Assembly: GCA_051649605.1 (NCBI GenBank)
Contig: JBOFHK010000010.1
Coordinates: 1 to 64,000 of the forward strand
DNA length: 64,000 bases
Origin: Brevinema_A sp051649605
Lineage (GTDB): Bacteria > Spirochaetota > Brevinematia > Brevinematales > Brevinemataceae
Direction of reading: 5' to 3'
The notes under the pieces were generated by a model, which did no database searches, was not told the origin of the DNA, and saw only the letters and a list, made by a program, of their open reading frames with translations. Below, one piece after another: positions 1 to 7,373 of the stretch. Numbering within the stretch: the stretch's first letter is position 1; each line of letters begins with the position of its first letter. A program made the position numbers and the translations under genes.

Positions 1-2
1 GT

Positions 3-968
3 TCTACGATTTTTACCCAAGAAGAAATCGTAAAACCACAGACAGTATTAGAAAAAATGGAAGAAGATATTACCACCACCAAAGCCCAGTGGCGATACAA
101 CCCTTTTCGTAAAAGCGATACCGAACGTAAACTTATCGGCTGGCTCGATCCAAACAATTTTGTTTCCCAGCTATGGGTTGGAGATGTTCTCAGTAAATAC
201 AATAACTTTCCTGACCCTCACTGGAATCTTGATAAAGCCTATATTTTTTATGGTATGAAAATCGCCACCGAAGTCAATCCCATTGCCTTTACAGTAAATA
301 ATTTTACTTTCCGTCTTGGTGTAGCGTATTTTGTAGACCTTCAATTGCTAGGTTACTCGGAGGGATTTACTCATAAATATGGCGGTGATATTATTATTTC
401 TGACTATATGCGAATTAATTTTCATTTTGATTTTTTAATCGGTGATCGTTTCAAATTCCGATGGACTCCTCTCTACCACGAGTGTGCCCATGTCTCTGGA
501 GATTATCAAGGTGATCCAGATTTCGATCCCGAAACCAAATCGGCAATCCCTGACCTCGGCTTAGAAGGTATGAAGTTCGAAGCCTACTATAATTATGGAT
601 ATTTTACTTTTTATGGCGGAATAAACTTTACTTATAATGGTGGGGGGACTTATAAAACACTCATTGGTATGAATTTTGGTACAGATGTCAGAATCCCAGT
701 TTGGGGAGAAATCAATTTTATTATGGGCTTCCATGTAGGGGCAAATTACGATCGTTTATGGATCATTGACGCAGGGACAGAAACTGATACCCCAAATACA
801 TCCGATACCTATATCACTCGCTGGTACCCTACGATCGTAACAGGGATAGGGTTTGAGATTGACCGTTTTATTATTGGTGCAAAATATTCTCGTATGCGAT
901 CCCGACATATGATCTCCTACACAACAATCGATGAAAGAATTGGTATTGATATTTCAATCCTTTTTTAG
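3..968 (+). CDS. Outer-membrane beta-barrel-like protein, C-terminal part (5' truncated by window edge)
   Basis: The frame is open from the first bases of the window, so the gene begins upstream; the ATG at 57 has no ribosome binding site and is probably internal. The visible 300 or so residues alternate aromatic and polar residues, with many Tyr/Phe/Gly-rich strands, and end in Ile-Leu-Phe, as expected of an outer-membrane barrel with a C-terminal aromatic residue. A WTPLYHECAH segment near residue 140 loosely recalls DUF1207-type proteins; that match is from memory and weak. Function is unknown; a spirochaetal surface or porin-like role is inference. It is followed by an imperfect hairpin and then the promoter of a lipoprotein array. 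Confidence 0.55.
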   Translation, partial: STIFTQEEIVKPQTVLEKMEEDITTTKAQWRYNPFRKSDTERKLIGWLDPNNFVSQLWVGDVLSKYNNFPDPHWNLDKAYIFYGMKIATEVNPIAFTVNNFTFRLGVAYFVDLQLLGYSEGFTHKYGGDIIISDYMRINFHFDFLIGDRFKFRWTPLYHECAHVSGDYQGDPDFDPETKSAIPDLGLEGMKFEAYYNYGYFTFYGGINFTYNGGGTYKTLIGMNFGTDVRIPVWGEINFIMGFHVGANYDRLWIIDAGTETDTPNTSDTYITRWYPTIVTGIGFEIDRFIIGAKYSRMRSRHMISYTTIDERIGIDISILF

Positions 969-993
969 AGAATAGCGAGAGAACAGAGTGAGC

Positions 994-1040
994 GATCCTA
1001 TTATCTTATCCAGCAGAGCTGGGATAGAGAATAGTAGATC
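994..1040. repeat. Long imperfect hairpin after the barrel gene
   Basis: Bases 994-1014 (GATCCTATT...CCAGC) are nearly complementary to 1018-1040 (GCTGGGATA...GATC) around a 3-base loop, with two single-base bulges. There is no T tract, so it is not a standard intrinsic terminator; it could be an mRNA 3'-end stabiliser or a dispersed palindromic element. The following promoter starts 3 bases later. Confidence 0.5.
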
Positions 1041-1042
1041 CC

Positions 1043-1072
1043 TTGACAGATAGCTATTAATTCTGCTATAAT
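1043..1072 (+). promoter_or_regulatory. Sigma-70 promoter of the lipoprotein array
   Basis: TTGACA at 1043-1048, an 18-base spacer, and TATAAT at 1067-1072 preceded by TGC, an extended -10. The string TTCTGCTATAAT recurs as TTCTGCTATCAT before the second paralog and again before ileS. Confidence 0.75.
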
Positions 1073-1121
1073 AAATAACAGCTTGATAGTTAATATTCTT
1101 ACTATTAATTAGGAAAATTCA

Positions 1122-1784
1122 ATGAAAAAAACTCTAATAATATTTAGCGTCCTATTGCTTTTAGGAGCTCGCCCTACTCTATCTGATGGGGTCAGAGGTA
1201 CAGGCGACGCAGTCCTAGATACAGGAATAAAAGACGCCCTCAACCAAATTGGTTCGACTCAGGGACTCACCCAATGGACATTTGAAGGGAGTGGTTCAAA
1301 AGTTTCAGAAGTCCTTGATCTAAGCTTCAAATCTATTGTCATTCTCTTCCTAGGGAAAGATGTTTTCAAAGAAATTCATGTAATATCCCAAGATGGAACG
1401 ACAATAGAGTGTGATGGAGAAATAAGCGTATTTAAGAATGAAATTGTTAGCCTATCTACTGTCGAAGGTATACTTTCCTCATCAAGCAACTTCAAAATAA
1501 CTCGGGTCAATGATAATACTAGAGATTTCGTAAGCAAAGGATACACACATATCTATACTCAGAGTCCAAAAAAAACCATGTACTGGGGTTCTAAAAAAAT
1601 TGGAGGGTCTGGTATTTGGGAGGAGCTCCCTTATTTTACACCTTATAGCTATATTACTAAAGAGACAACAACCGAGCGTAGCCTTATCCAGGTATATAAA
1701 ACATTAACAAACAACGTATATAGCATCAATGAAACAGCAGAAGATACTCTCAAAAATCATGCCACTAACTTTATAAAACAATAG
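1122..1784 (+). CDS. Tandem paralog 1 of a lipoprotein-like family, lipobox cysteine lost
   Basis: A 220-residue exported protein of the same family as the next two genes: shared core GTGDAVLDTGIKDAL-x-QIGSTQGLTQW, a central FLG(K/E)D-F segment, KGYT(H/Y)I, and WxSKKIGGS. Function is unknown. The signal peptide aligns with its paralogs, but where they have LSAC or LGAC this one has LGAR: codon TGC has become CGC, a single transition. It is therefore unlikely to be lipidated and may be released by signal peptidase I near TLS-DG or be non-functional. The C-terminus NFIKQ also departs from the family ending NIYKKQ. The start follows an AGGA ribosome site and a conserved leader shared with paralogs 2 and 3. 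No homologous family is recognised. Confidence 0.8.
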   Translation: MKKTLIIFSVLLLLGARPTLSDGVRGTGDAVLDTGIKDALNQIGSTQGLTQWTFEGSGSKVSEVLDLSFKSIVILFLGKDVFKEIHVISQDGTTIECDGEISVFKNEIVSLSTVEGILSSSSNFKITRVNDNTRDFVSKGYTHIYTQSPKKTMYWGSKKIGGSGIWEELPYFTPYSYITKETTTERSLIQVYKTLTNNVYSINETAEDTLKNHATNFIKQ

Positions 1785-1850
1785 ATTATAGTAATAAATA
1801 GTGATAAATTCTGCTATCATTAATATTCTTACTATAAATAGGAGAGCTTT

Positions 1851-2501
1851 ATGAAAAAAACTCTGCTCATACTCAGTAGCCTAATAATTCTAAGTGCTTG
1901 CTCCAATGGTTCATTACTTCCTAACGGTGTTACAGGCACAGGAAATTCTATTTTAGATGCAGGTCTCAAAGAGAGTCTCATCCAAATCGGCTCCACTCAA
2001 GGACTCACCCAATGGAACAAAACCAATCAAAGTGAACGTGAAGGTCTCACAATCAAAGAAACTATCAATTACTTCCTTGGTGAGGATACTTTCAAATTCA
2101 TCGCTATACAAGCTGTCGATGGCACAAGAGATGGTATTATCTTTACGGATGAAGTCTTTCTCAGAAACACCTCAGAGGGTAGTTTATTATTATCTTCAAA
2201 TTTCACTGTCCTAGACGATAACAATACTGATCTTACTCAAGAATTTACCGATAAGGGTTATACCTATATTGCTACTTTCATTCCTAACAAAGTTACAGCG
2301 TGGGAATCTAAAAAAATTGGGGGTACTGAAATTCCAGAAGAGCTTACGATTAACGATAACGATACCCGAGCTTATATCATTAAGAAAACTAATACAGAGC
2401 TTGCACTTATCAGTAGTATAGAAAAATTAGCTGGCATATACACCATCTATACAACGGTAGATGAAGAAATCAAATATGCCAATATCTATAAAAAACAATA
2501 G
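1851..2501 (+). CDS. Tandem paralog 2, putative lipoprotein
   Basis: A 216-residue predicted lipoprotein. Signal peptide residues 1-16 end in the lipobox LSAC-S, so Cys17 should be acylated. The mature part keeps the family blocks: GTGNSILDAGLKESL, QIGSTQGLTQW, YFLGEDTFKFI, DKGYTYIA, WESKKIGG and the ending NIYKKQ. Its start has a good GGAG site. The upstream ~50 bases resemble those of paralog 1 (TTAATATTCTTACTAT-A-AATAGG), showing that promoter and leader were duplicated with the gene. Function is unknown; tandem, divergent surface lipoproteins suggest antigenic or host-interaction roles, which is inference. Confidence 0.8.
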   Translation: MKKTLLILSSLIILSACSNGSLLPNGVTGTGNSILDAGLKESLIQIGSTQGLTQWNKTNQSEREGLTIKETINYFLGEDTFKFIAIQAVDGTRDGIIFTDEVFLRNTSEGSLLLSSNFTVLDDNNTDLTQEFTDKGYTYIATFIPNKVTAWESKKIGGTEIPEELTINDNDTRAYIIKKTNTELALISSIEKLAGIYTIYTTVDEEIKYANIYKKQ

Positions 2502-2617
2502 TTTCATTCTTCAAATTACACAACCCCCAATCACTTAATTTGAGGAATTACCCTAATACAATAATAACAGAAATATATTAATAGTTAGCATTTTTACTAT
2601 ACAACAGGAGGATTTTT

Positions 2618-3310
2618 GTGAAAAAATCCCTACTCATACTTAGTGTACTATTAACACTAGGAGCTTGCTCTACCACTCCCAATAACGACACCTCTGGTAG
2701 TGGAGGTAGTGATGGTAACGGAGGTAATGGTATCAACAGCGGTGATCCTATTTTCGATGAAAGTTTTAAAGACTCCCTTGACCAAATTGGCTCTGTTGCA
2801 GGGCTCACTCAATGGACATCAATAACAAAGAAATCGCAGGGAGATTTCAAAACCCAAGACGTCGTCCATTATTTCTTTGGTGTAGATACCTTCAAAGATA
2901 TCTCTTTGGATTGCCAAGATGGGAAAGATCCTAACAATCATGCCAATAATATAATCTTTGATAATGAAGTAGTTCGAAAATTTGTTCGGAGCGGTTCTTT
3001 ATCAAAAGTATCAAATTTCACTATTGTAAACTGCAATAATAGCGATATTACTCAGGAATTTGCTACCGAAGGTTATACCTATATAATAATCTTAAATTCA
3101 AATGTATTTAAATCGTGGATAGCTAAATCAGTAGGAGGTTCTAGCACATGGAATGATCGTTCTAGTTCTTCTACAATCTATAAAATCGCTAAAGAAAATA
3201 CAGACGAGCTTAGTCTCATTAATGTTCAAATAGAAGGGAATAGATACAAAATTGATGTTGCTGATGTAAATGAAGCTCTCACATATGTCAATATCTATAA
3301 AAAACAGTAA
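2618..3310 (+). CDS. Tandem paralog 3, putative lipoprotein with Gly/Ser/Asn tether
   Basis: A 230-residue predicted lipoprotein with lipobox LGAC-S at about residue 16. It starts at GTG, fixed by an AGGAGG site 6 bases upstream. Immediately after the acyl-Cys lies a flexible tether (SGSGGSDGNGGNG) encoded by an imperfect GGTAGT/GGTAAC-type repeat, absent from paralogs 1 and 2, which could vary in length by slippage. The family core follows: FDESFKDSLDQIGS, LTQW, HYFFGVDTFK, EGYTYI and the ending NIYKKQ. It has more cysteines in the middle than its neighbours. Function unknown. Confidence 0.8.
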   Translation: MKKSLLILSVLLTLGACSTTPNNDTSGSGGSDGNGGNGINSGDPIFDESFKDSLDQIGSVAGLTQWTSITKKSQGDFKTQDVVHYFFGVDTFKDISLDCQDGKDPNNHANNIIFDNEVVRKFVRSGSLSKVSNFTIVNCNNSDITQEFATEGYTYIIILNSNVFKSWIAKSVGGSSTWNDRSSSSTIYKIAKENTDELSLINVQIEGNRYKIDVADVNEALTYVNIYKKQ

Positions 3311-3323
3311 TATTTTTCATGGC

Positions 3324-3351
3324 TTGACAAAGAATTATTATCGTATATCAT
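3324..3351 (+). promoter_or_regulatory. Promoter of the decayed fourth paralog
   Basis: TTGACA at 3324-3329, a 16-base spacer and TATCAT at 3346-3351. A perfect 15-bp inverted repeat begins at the next base, so the start site falls inside it. Confidence 0.5.
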
Positions 3352-3384
3352 ATAGGAATAGATTAAGGCTTAATCTATTCCTAT
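3352..3384. repeat. Perfect 15-bp hairpin at a transcription start
   Basis: ATAGGAATAGATTAA at 3352-3366 and its exact complement at 3370-3384 flank the loop GGC. It directly abuts a -10 element and lacks a T tract, so it may be an operator or a 5'-end stem. It could also end paralog 3 transcription. Confidence 0.6.
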
Positions 3385-3445
3385 TCTCTTATTCAGTACC
3401 ACTTAAAGTAAACAATAAATAACATAATTGATAAAGGAGAATCCT

Positions 3446-4037
3446 ATAAAAAAGCTTTATTAGTATTTTATGCCCTATTTTTTAGCAGCTACCGAATTCT
3501 TAGAAAATTCTATCTTAAGTAAGGGTTTTAGAGATAGCCTCAAGCACATAGGTTCTACTAAAAATCTACTCATTGGGCATGGAGCCATACAGAGAAAAAA
3601 AATAATCTTACCAAAAAATATACTTATCATTACTTCCTTGGCAAAAACAGCTTCAAATTTATCTGTACATACTCTCGTGGTAAAGATAATATTGTATATT
3701 TAATAATGAAAACGTGCAAAAACTAGCCGTACAAGGAAAATTCTCATCATCAAAATATTTTACCATACTACATCCGATAATAAAAATGTTGCTGACTCAT
3801 TCACTAGCAGAGGATACACCCATGTTTCTATCTTTACCCCTACAAAAACTAAATTATGGGGGTCAAATAAATAGAAGTCTACCTATCAAGAGTAGCTATT
3901 ATCTCGTTAAAGAAAGCGATAAAGAGCTGTATCTCATCCATATACACCTACATGTAAAGAGAGGTAATGCATATCATATAATCTCCCCAACAGTAGAAGA
4001 GGTACTCAAATATACTTTTATTTATAAAAAACAATAG
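3446..4037 (+). pseudogene. Frameshifted fourth member of the tandem lipoprotein family
   Basis: The ribosome site GGAG is kept but the start reads ATA followed by AAAAA; restoring one G gives M-K-K-A-L-L-V-F, a normal signal-peptide start. Family blocks are then found scattered over three frames: ILSKGFRDSLKHIGST near 3510-3560, YHYFLGKNSFKFI near 3625-3665, SRGYTHVSIF and KLWGSNK near 3800-3870, and the ending YTFIYKKQ just before 4037. At least three frameshifts and one in-frame stop (TAG after the SNK block) are needed. This is a decayed copy of genes 1122-3310, not two short genes. The longest intact pieces are at 3470-3703 and 3714-4037. Confidence 0.85.
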
Positions 4038-4062
4038 CACCACCATTAATAATCAGAAAACC

Positions 4063-4392
4063 TCAATTTAAATAAATAGTAAAGGGAGCTTGCCCATTAT
4101 CAACTTCTATATCTAAAAGATTACCACTCACCGTAAAAGTATAACGTGTAATAATTCCTGTTTTCTCTTCTACATAATTTGCAGAAGAATCACTCAAAGC
4201 TTTTTCAAAGTTAATAGGTAAATTTCCTTCTAAAAATTCGAATTGTCTTCCATCCGCAGAAAATCCCCCAATATATTCGCTCAGACTAGGATCGTTATAG
4301 ATTTTTTTTCCTTGAACTTTATTAAGAAACGGTGCTGATGGAACAATAGAACAAAAACTAAGCATAAATAACATTATGATTATTAATTTCAT
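4063..4392 (-). CDS. Small putative lipoprotein
   Basis: A 109-residue protein with a short signal peptide (MKLIIIMLFMLSFCS) and Cys14 in a loose lipobox (LSF-C). The mature part is short, with FSADGRQFEFLEG and a closing beta-rich TVSGNLLDIEVDNG segment, resembling a small lipocalin-like or META-like fold, though this is a guess. It is convergent with the pseudogenised array and lies downstream of the flaB terminator, so it needs its own promoter. It belongs with several other tiny lipoproteins of this region. Function unknown. Confidence 0.6.
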   Translation of the reverse strand: MKLIIIMLFMLSFCSIVPSAPFLNKVQGKKIYNDPSLSEYIGGFSADGRQFEFLEGNLPINFEKALSDSSANYVEEKTGIITRYTFTVSGNLLDIEVDNGQAPFTIYLN

Positions 4393-4436
4393 GATTAACC
4401 TCCTATACTAATCTTACTAAGATTTTTCCTATAAAA

Positions 4437-4472
4437 CAAAAAAACCCTCCCAAATATTGGGAGGGTTTTTTA
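4437..4472 (-). terminator. Intrinsic terminator of flaB
   Basis: CCCTCCCAA at 4445-4453 pairs with TTGGGAGGG at 4457-4465 around a 3-base loop, flanked by A and T tracts on both sides. It lies just after the flaB stop on the minus strand and could act in both directions. Confidence 0.9.
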
Positions 4473-4481
4473 GAATAATAA

Positions 4482-5354
4482 TTATCTTAAAAGTTGTAAA
4501 ACAAGTTGTGGTTGTTGATTTGCTTGAGCAAGCATTGCATTTGCTGCCTGCATCATTACTTGATTTCGAGCATGAACACTAGATTCCTTCGCCATATCAG
4601 TATCACGAATTCGTGATTCAGCACTTTGAAGATTCTCGTATCCAATTTGGATAGAACGGGATGCAGATTCTAAACGATTTTGGTAAGCACCTAAATCTGC
4701 TCTTTGAGAATTCACTCTACGAAGAGCTTGATCCACAAGGCCAATAACAGCATTCGATCCGTTCTGTGTGCTTAAAGAAATAAAAGACGCAGTAACAGGA
4801 TTTCCCACAGGGGATTTAAGACCTAAAGCCTGAGAGTTCATTGTACCAATAAAGACTTGAACTCTTTCGTCCATATTCGCACCAAGATGCAACCACATTG
4901 ATGCTTGAGCAGGTTGTTCTGCAGTAGGTCTTGCAAATGTTCCAGAAAGCATTCTCAATCCATTAAATTGTGCTTGTGAACCAATACGATCTAATTCTGC
5001 GATCATTTGAGAAACTTCAACTTGGATATATTGGCGATCTTCATCGGTATAAATACCGTTTGCTGATTGGATTGCCAACTCTCGGACTCTTTGAAGAATC
5101 TGTGTTGTTTCTGCTAAATACCCTTCTGTTGTTTGGATAAAAGAAACACCATCTTGGGTATTCATATTAGCACGATTCAAACCACGAATTTGGGCACGCA
5201 TTTTTTCTGATACTGCCAATCCAGAAGCGTCATCTCCCGCTCTATTAATTCTCATCCCAGAAGAAAGTTTTTCCATGGTTTTGCTATTTGCCAATCCTTG
5301 AATTGACATCTGGCGATTCCCAAAAATCGCAGGAATATTATTATTAATAACCAT
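4482..5354 (-). CDS. flaB: Flagellar filament core protein FlaB (copy 1)
   Basis: A flagellin of 290 residues, the FlaB core of spirochaetal periplasmic filaments. The N-terminal D0/D1 helices start MVINNNIPAIFGNRQ and contain the classic SSGMRINRAGDDASGLAVSEKMR-type motif in shorter runs; the C-terminal helices include AAESRIRDTDMA-like residues and end QLVLQLLR. There is no large D2/D3 insertion, as usual for FlaB. A longer frame runs 4 codons further upstream, but the GGAGGA site at 5359-5364 sets the start at 5354. Upstream lies a FliA-type promoter. It is separate from the two flaB genes at 42941 and 43921. Confidence 0.95.
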   Translation of the reverse strand: MVINNNIPAIFGNRQMSIQGLANSKTMEKLSSGMRINRAGDDASGLAVSEKMRAQIRGLNRANMNTQDGVSFIQTTEGYLAETTQILQRVRELAIQSANGIYTDEDRQYIQVEVSQMIAELDRIGSQAQFNGLRMLSGTFARPTAEQPAQASMWLHLGANMDERVQVFIGTMNSQALGLKSPVGNPVTASFISLSTQNGSNAVIGLVDQALRRVNSQRADLGAYQNRLESASRSIQIGYENLQSAESRIRDTDMAKESSVHARNQVMMQAANAMLAQANQQPQLVLQLLR

Positions 5355-5406
5355 TATATCCTCCATGATATATGTTTTGTATGCATCCTTGCATTATATA
5401 TTTGTA

Positions 5407-5433
5407 TTCTCGGTCAATTTTCATAAATATTTA
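5407..5433 (-). promoter_or_regulatory. FliA (sigma-28) type promoter of flaB
   Basis: On the minus strand TAAATATT (5433-5426) and ACCGAGAA (5414-5407) are separated by exactly 11 bases. Each matches 6 of 8 positions of the enterobacterial consensus TAAAGTTT-N11-GCCGATAA. The flaB start is about 45 bases from the expected start site. Confidence 0.65.
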
Positions 5434-5455
5434 GAGTTTTTTATATTTATTTAAA

Positions 5456-5773
5456 TTACAAAGACCTTGATCGTAAAGAATCTTCAATCATTTCAGCAAG
5501 ACCGAAGCCCCCTAATTTGGAGGTTTCTTTAGAATACTCCGTATAAAGCATATCATTAAAAATATCTTTACCAGGGGAATTCACTCCTGATAAATCCGTA
5601 TTATCTAATGTTTTTCTCATTTCTTTAAACATCATTTCAATGAATAAAGATTCAAATTCCCGTGCTACTTCGGTGATTTTATTATCTTCCAAAGTTTTAT
5701 TTTTCAGTTGGCTAAACTCATGATCTCGGCTTCTATTCATAGAAGCTAACGCCTGTTGATTCATAATTGTCAT
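5456..5773 (-). CDS. flgJ: Flagellar rod-binding protein, FlgJ N-terminal-like
   Basis: A 105-residue protein matching the rod-binding domain of FlgJ: residues EVAREFESLFIEMMFKEMRKT and, after a short linker, a GVNSPGKDIFNDMLYTEYS stretch, then the GGFGLAEMI ending. It lacks the muramidase domain, as in other spirochaetes and alphaproteobacteria, so it should cap or chaperone the growing rod in the periplasm while peptidoglycan cleavage is done elsewhere. A TTG-initiated extension exists, but GAGGA placed 4 bases before ATG at 5773 decides the start. It precedes flaB on the same strand, with the FliA-type promoter between them. Confidence 0.85.
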   Translation of the reverse strand: MTIMNQQALASMNRSRDHEFSQLKNKTLEDNKITEVAREFESLFIEMMFKEMRKTLDNTDLSGVNSPGKDIFNDMLYTEYSKETSKLGGFGLAEMIEDSLRSRSL

Positions 5774-5885
5774 TATTTCCTCTTTCAAAATATAAATCCT
5801 TATATATTATTCGGATTTTTCTAAAAAATCATGAGTATTGTAAGACAAAATATTGGAGAAAAATCAATCAGTAAAAGAATAAAAT

Positions 5886-6365
5886 TTAATAACTAGGACT
5901 AGCAAAGATATAATCAACAGTCAAAGATGCTGCCGCTTCCCTAGTATCAGCATATTGAGATGAAAAAATAAGATTCGTTGCATTATCAAGCGTTATTTTG
6001 AAATAGCGATTATCTTTAATTAATAATCCTGCATTAGATACAGCGGGTAATTCGACCATATAAACAGCTGAAGTAACATTATTTTGGATTGCGTAAACAA
6101 AATCTAAGACTACATCATTATCCCCAGAATAAACACCGATCATCCCATGATTATCTATATAAAAAATATTCTGAATCGTATACAAAGGCATAGGAGAAGT
6201 AGCAAAATAAGAGTTATTCAACACATCAGCGCCAGCCTGACTAAGACGATATTGACCAAAAATCGTCGCTAGATAAACTTCATCAGCCAAATTCGTTGAC
6301 CCTGTATCAACATTACATGCAGTTGTAAAAATTAGGATAAAAATCAAATTTTTAATCAAAATCAT
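5886..6365 (-). CDS. Small putative lipoprotein with GQY motif
   Basis: A 159-residue predicted lipoprotein: signal peptide to FTTAC with Cys at about residue 17. The mature part has FGQYRLSQAG near residue 40, then alternating beta-type segments and a closing VDYIFASPSY. The GQY-x-L block and overall layout recall the protein encoded at 6947-7357, and GTYRFL in the gene just downstream on this strand's upstream side (6376-6717) looks related. No known family is recognised. The three make a local cluster of fast-diverging tiny lipoproteins. Confidence 0.65.
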   Translation of the reverse strand: MILIKNLIFILIFTTACNVDTGSTNLADEVYLATIFGQYRLSQAGADVLNNSYFATSPMPLYTIQNIFYIDNHGMIGVYSGDNDVVLDFVYAIQNNVTSAVYMVELPAVSNAGLLIKDNRYFKITLDNATNLIFSSQYADTREAAASLTVDYIFASPSY

Positions 6366-6375
6366 CTCCTATTGT

Positions 6376-6717
6376 TTAAGAAATTTTTTCTCCAAAAGCA
6401 ACCATATTCATAAAAGAAACATCATGAGATGATTTTTGTTGATTATTAGAATAAATAATATTATTATCTAGGCGTATCGGCACATAATATTTTGTGCCGT
6501 TGACTTTTTTGGTATAGATAGCCTCACTAGAGGAAACTCCTTGAAAAAAAAACATCTGTACCGCCGGCGTACCAGCCATATTTCCAGAATTGTCAATTGA
6601 AAAACTTTGCGAGGGATTGGATAAAAAACGATACGTTCCCTGCGCTTTATCTTGGAAAATTTCGATCACATTTTGACAGGAAATAATACTAATAAACAAT
6701 ACAATAATAATTTTCAT
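6376..6717 (-). CDS. Small putative lipoprotein
   Basis: A 113-residue predicted lipoprotein with signal peptide MKIIIVLFISIISC and lipobox IIS-C. A longer frame starts 4 codons upstream, but that ATG overlaps the likely ribosome site GAGG, so the inner ATG at 6717 is preferred. The mature sequence has AQGTYRFLSNP, similar in position to the GQY block of its neighbours, then a beta-rich region. It ends 11 bases before the next lipoprotein gene on the same strand, so the two are probably cotranscribed. Function unknown. Confidence 0.6.
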   Translation of the reverse strand: MKIIIVLFISIISCQNVIEIFQDKAQGTYRFLSNPSQSFSIDNSGNMAGTPAVQMFFFQGVSSSEAIYTKKVNGTKYYVPIRLDNNIIYSNNQQKSSHDVSFMNMVAFGEKIS

Positions 6718-6911
6718 TCCATACCTCATTATTTATATAAAAATACTCTCTTAAATAAAAATAATAGAAAATCACCATAAGGTCTAATTTATTACATAAA
6801 TATTTTTTATAAAGAGTCCCACAGATAAGGATATAAAAATGAATAGTATTAATTTTTATATTAATCATTAGATAAAAATAATAGCAAGTTATATTTTGTA
6901 AGTAAAACAAA

Positions 6912-6940
6912 TTGATTTTAAAAAAAAGATGTGTTATAAT
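6912..6940 (+). promoter_or_regulatory. Promoter placing the start site at an ATG (possible leaderless mRNA)
   Basis: TTGATT at 6912-6917, a 17-base spacer and TATAAT at 6935-6940 with an extended TG. The ATG at 6947 is 6 bases past the -10 element, where transcription should begin. No Shine-Dalgarno sequence can fit. Confidence 0.65.
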
Positions 6941-6946
6941 GATATC

Positions 6947-7357
6947 ATGAAACAGGTAATATTAATGATGCTTCTTTTTTCAACATGTTCGACTATTGAT
7001 GAAGGTTTATTTTTTCAACAAGCTATTGGGCAATACAATCTAAATGCCACAGGGGTAGGTTTTCTTTTAAGAGAAACTGGACGAACATTTAACGAAGGAA
7101 TAATGCTCGAATTTCGAGGGAATGGTGTATTACTTGCTATCTTAAACGAAACAAACTCCGAGAATATCGCTCAAATGGTAGAGCTAAAAAAAGCTAATCA
7201 AGGCTTATTTCAACTCGAAAATACTAATAAATTTGTCGCTATGGGATTTAGCGGAGGATTGTGGATTTCTACCACCAATGGAGCATCAAGTCCCGAAAAA
7301 GTCTTATTTGAACATCTCGTTCCTATCGCCACAAAAATTCAAGAAACAACCTTCTAA
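6947..7357 (+). CDS. Small putative lipoprotein with GQY motif
   Basis: A 136-residue predicted lipoprotein. The start at 6947 (MKQVILMM) gives a normal signal peptide ending LLFSTC-S; the alternative ATG at 6929 would lie inside the promoter. The mature part holds IGQYNLNATGVGFLL, clearly like FGQYRLSQAG in the 5886-6365 product, then MVELKKANQGLFQLENTNKF and a Gly-rich strand. A decayed copy of its C-terminal half follows at 7374-7480. Function is unknown. Internal ATGs at 6965 and 6968 are possible starts but would remove the basic N-terminus of the signal peptide. Confidence 0.65.
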   Translation: MKQVILMMLLFSTCSTIDEGLFFQQAIGQYNLNATGVGFLLRETGRTFNEGIMLEFRGNGVLLAILNETNSENIAQMVELKKANQGLFQLENTNKFVAMGFSGGLWISTTNGASSPEKVLFEHLVPIATKIQETTF

Positions 7358-7373
7358 CAAAAAAGTATCTCTA

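Noticed and set aside
1957..2214. A frame inside the second lipoprotein gene
   Set aside because: It is an alternative frame of a clear paralog family member; its translation has no family similarity or start signal.
3470..4037. Two separate short genes at 3470-3703 and 3714-4037
   Set aside because: Each fragment joins family blocks from different frames of the tandem lipoprotein family, so one frameshifted pseudogene explains them better.
6689..6910. A 73-codon frame on the minus strand
   Set aside because: Low-complexity AT-rich translation (Tyr, Ile, Asn, Phe), no ribosome site, and it overlaps the start of a better supported lipoprotein gene.
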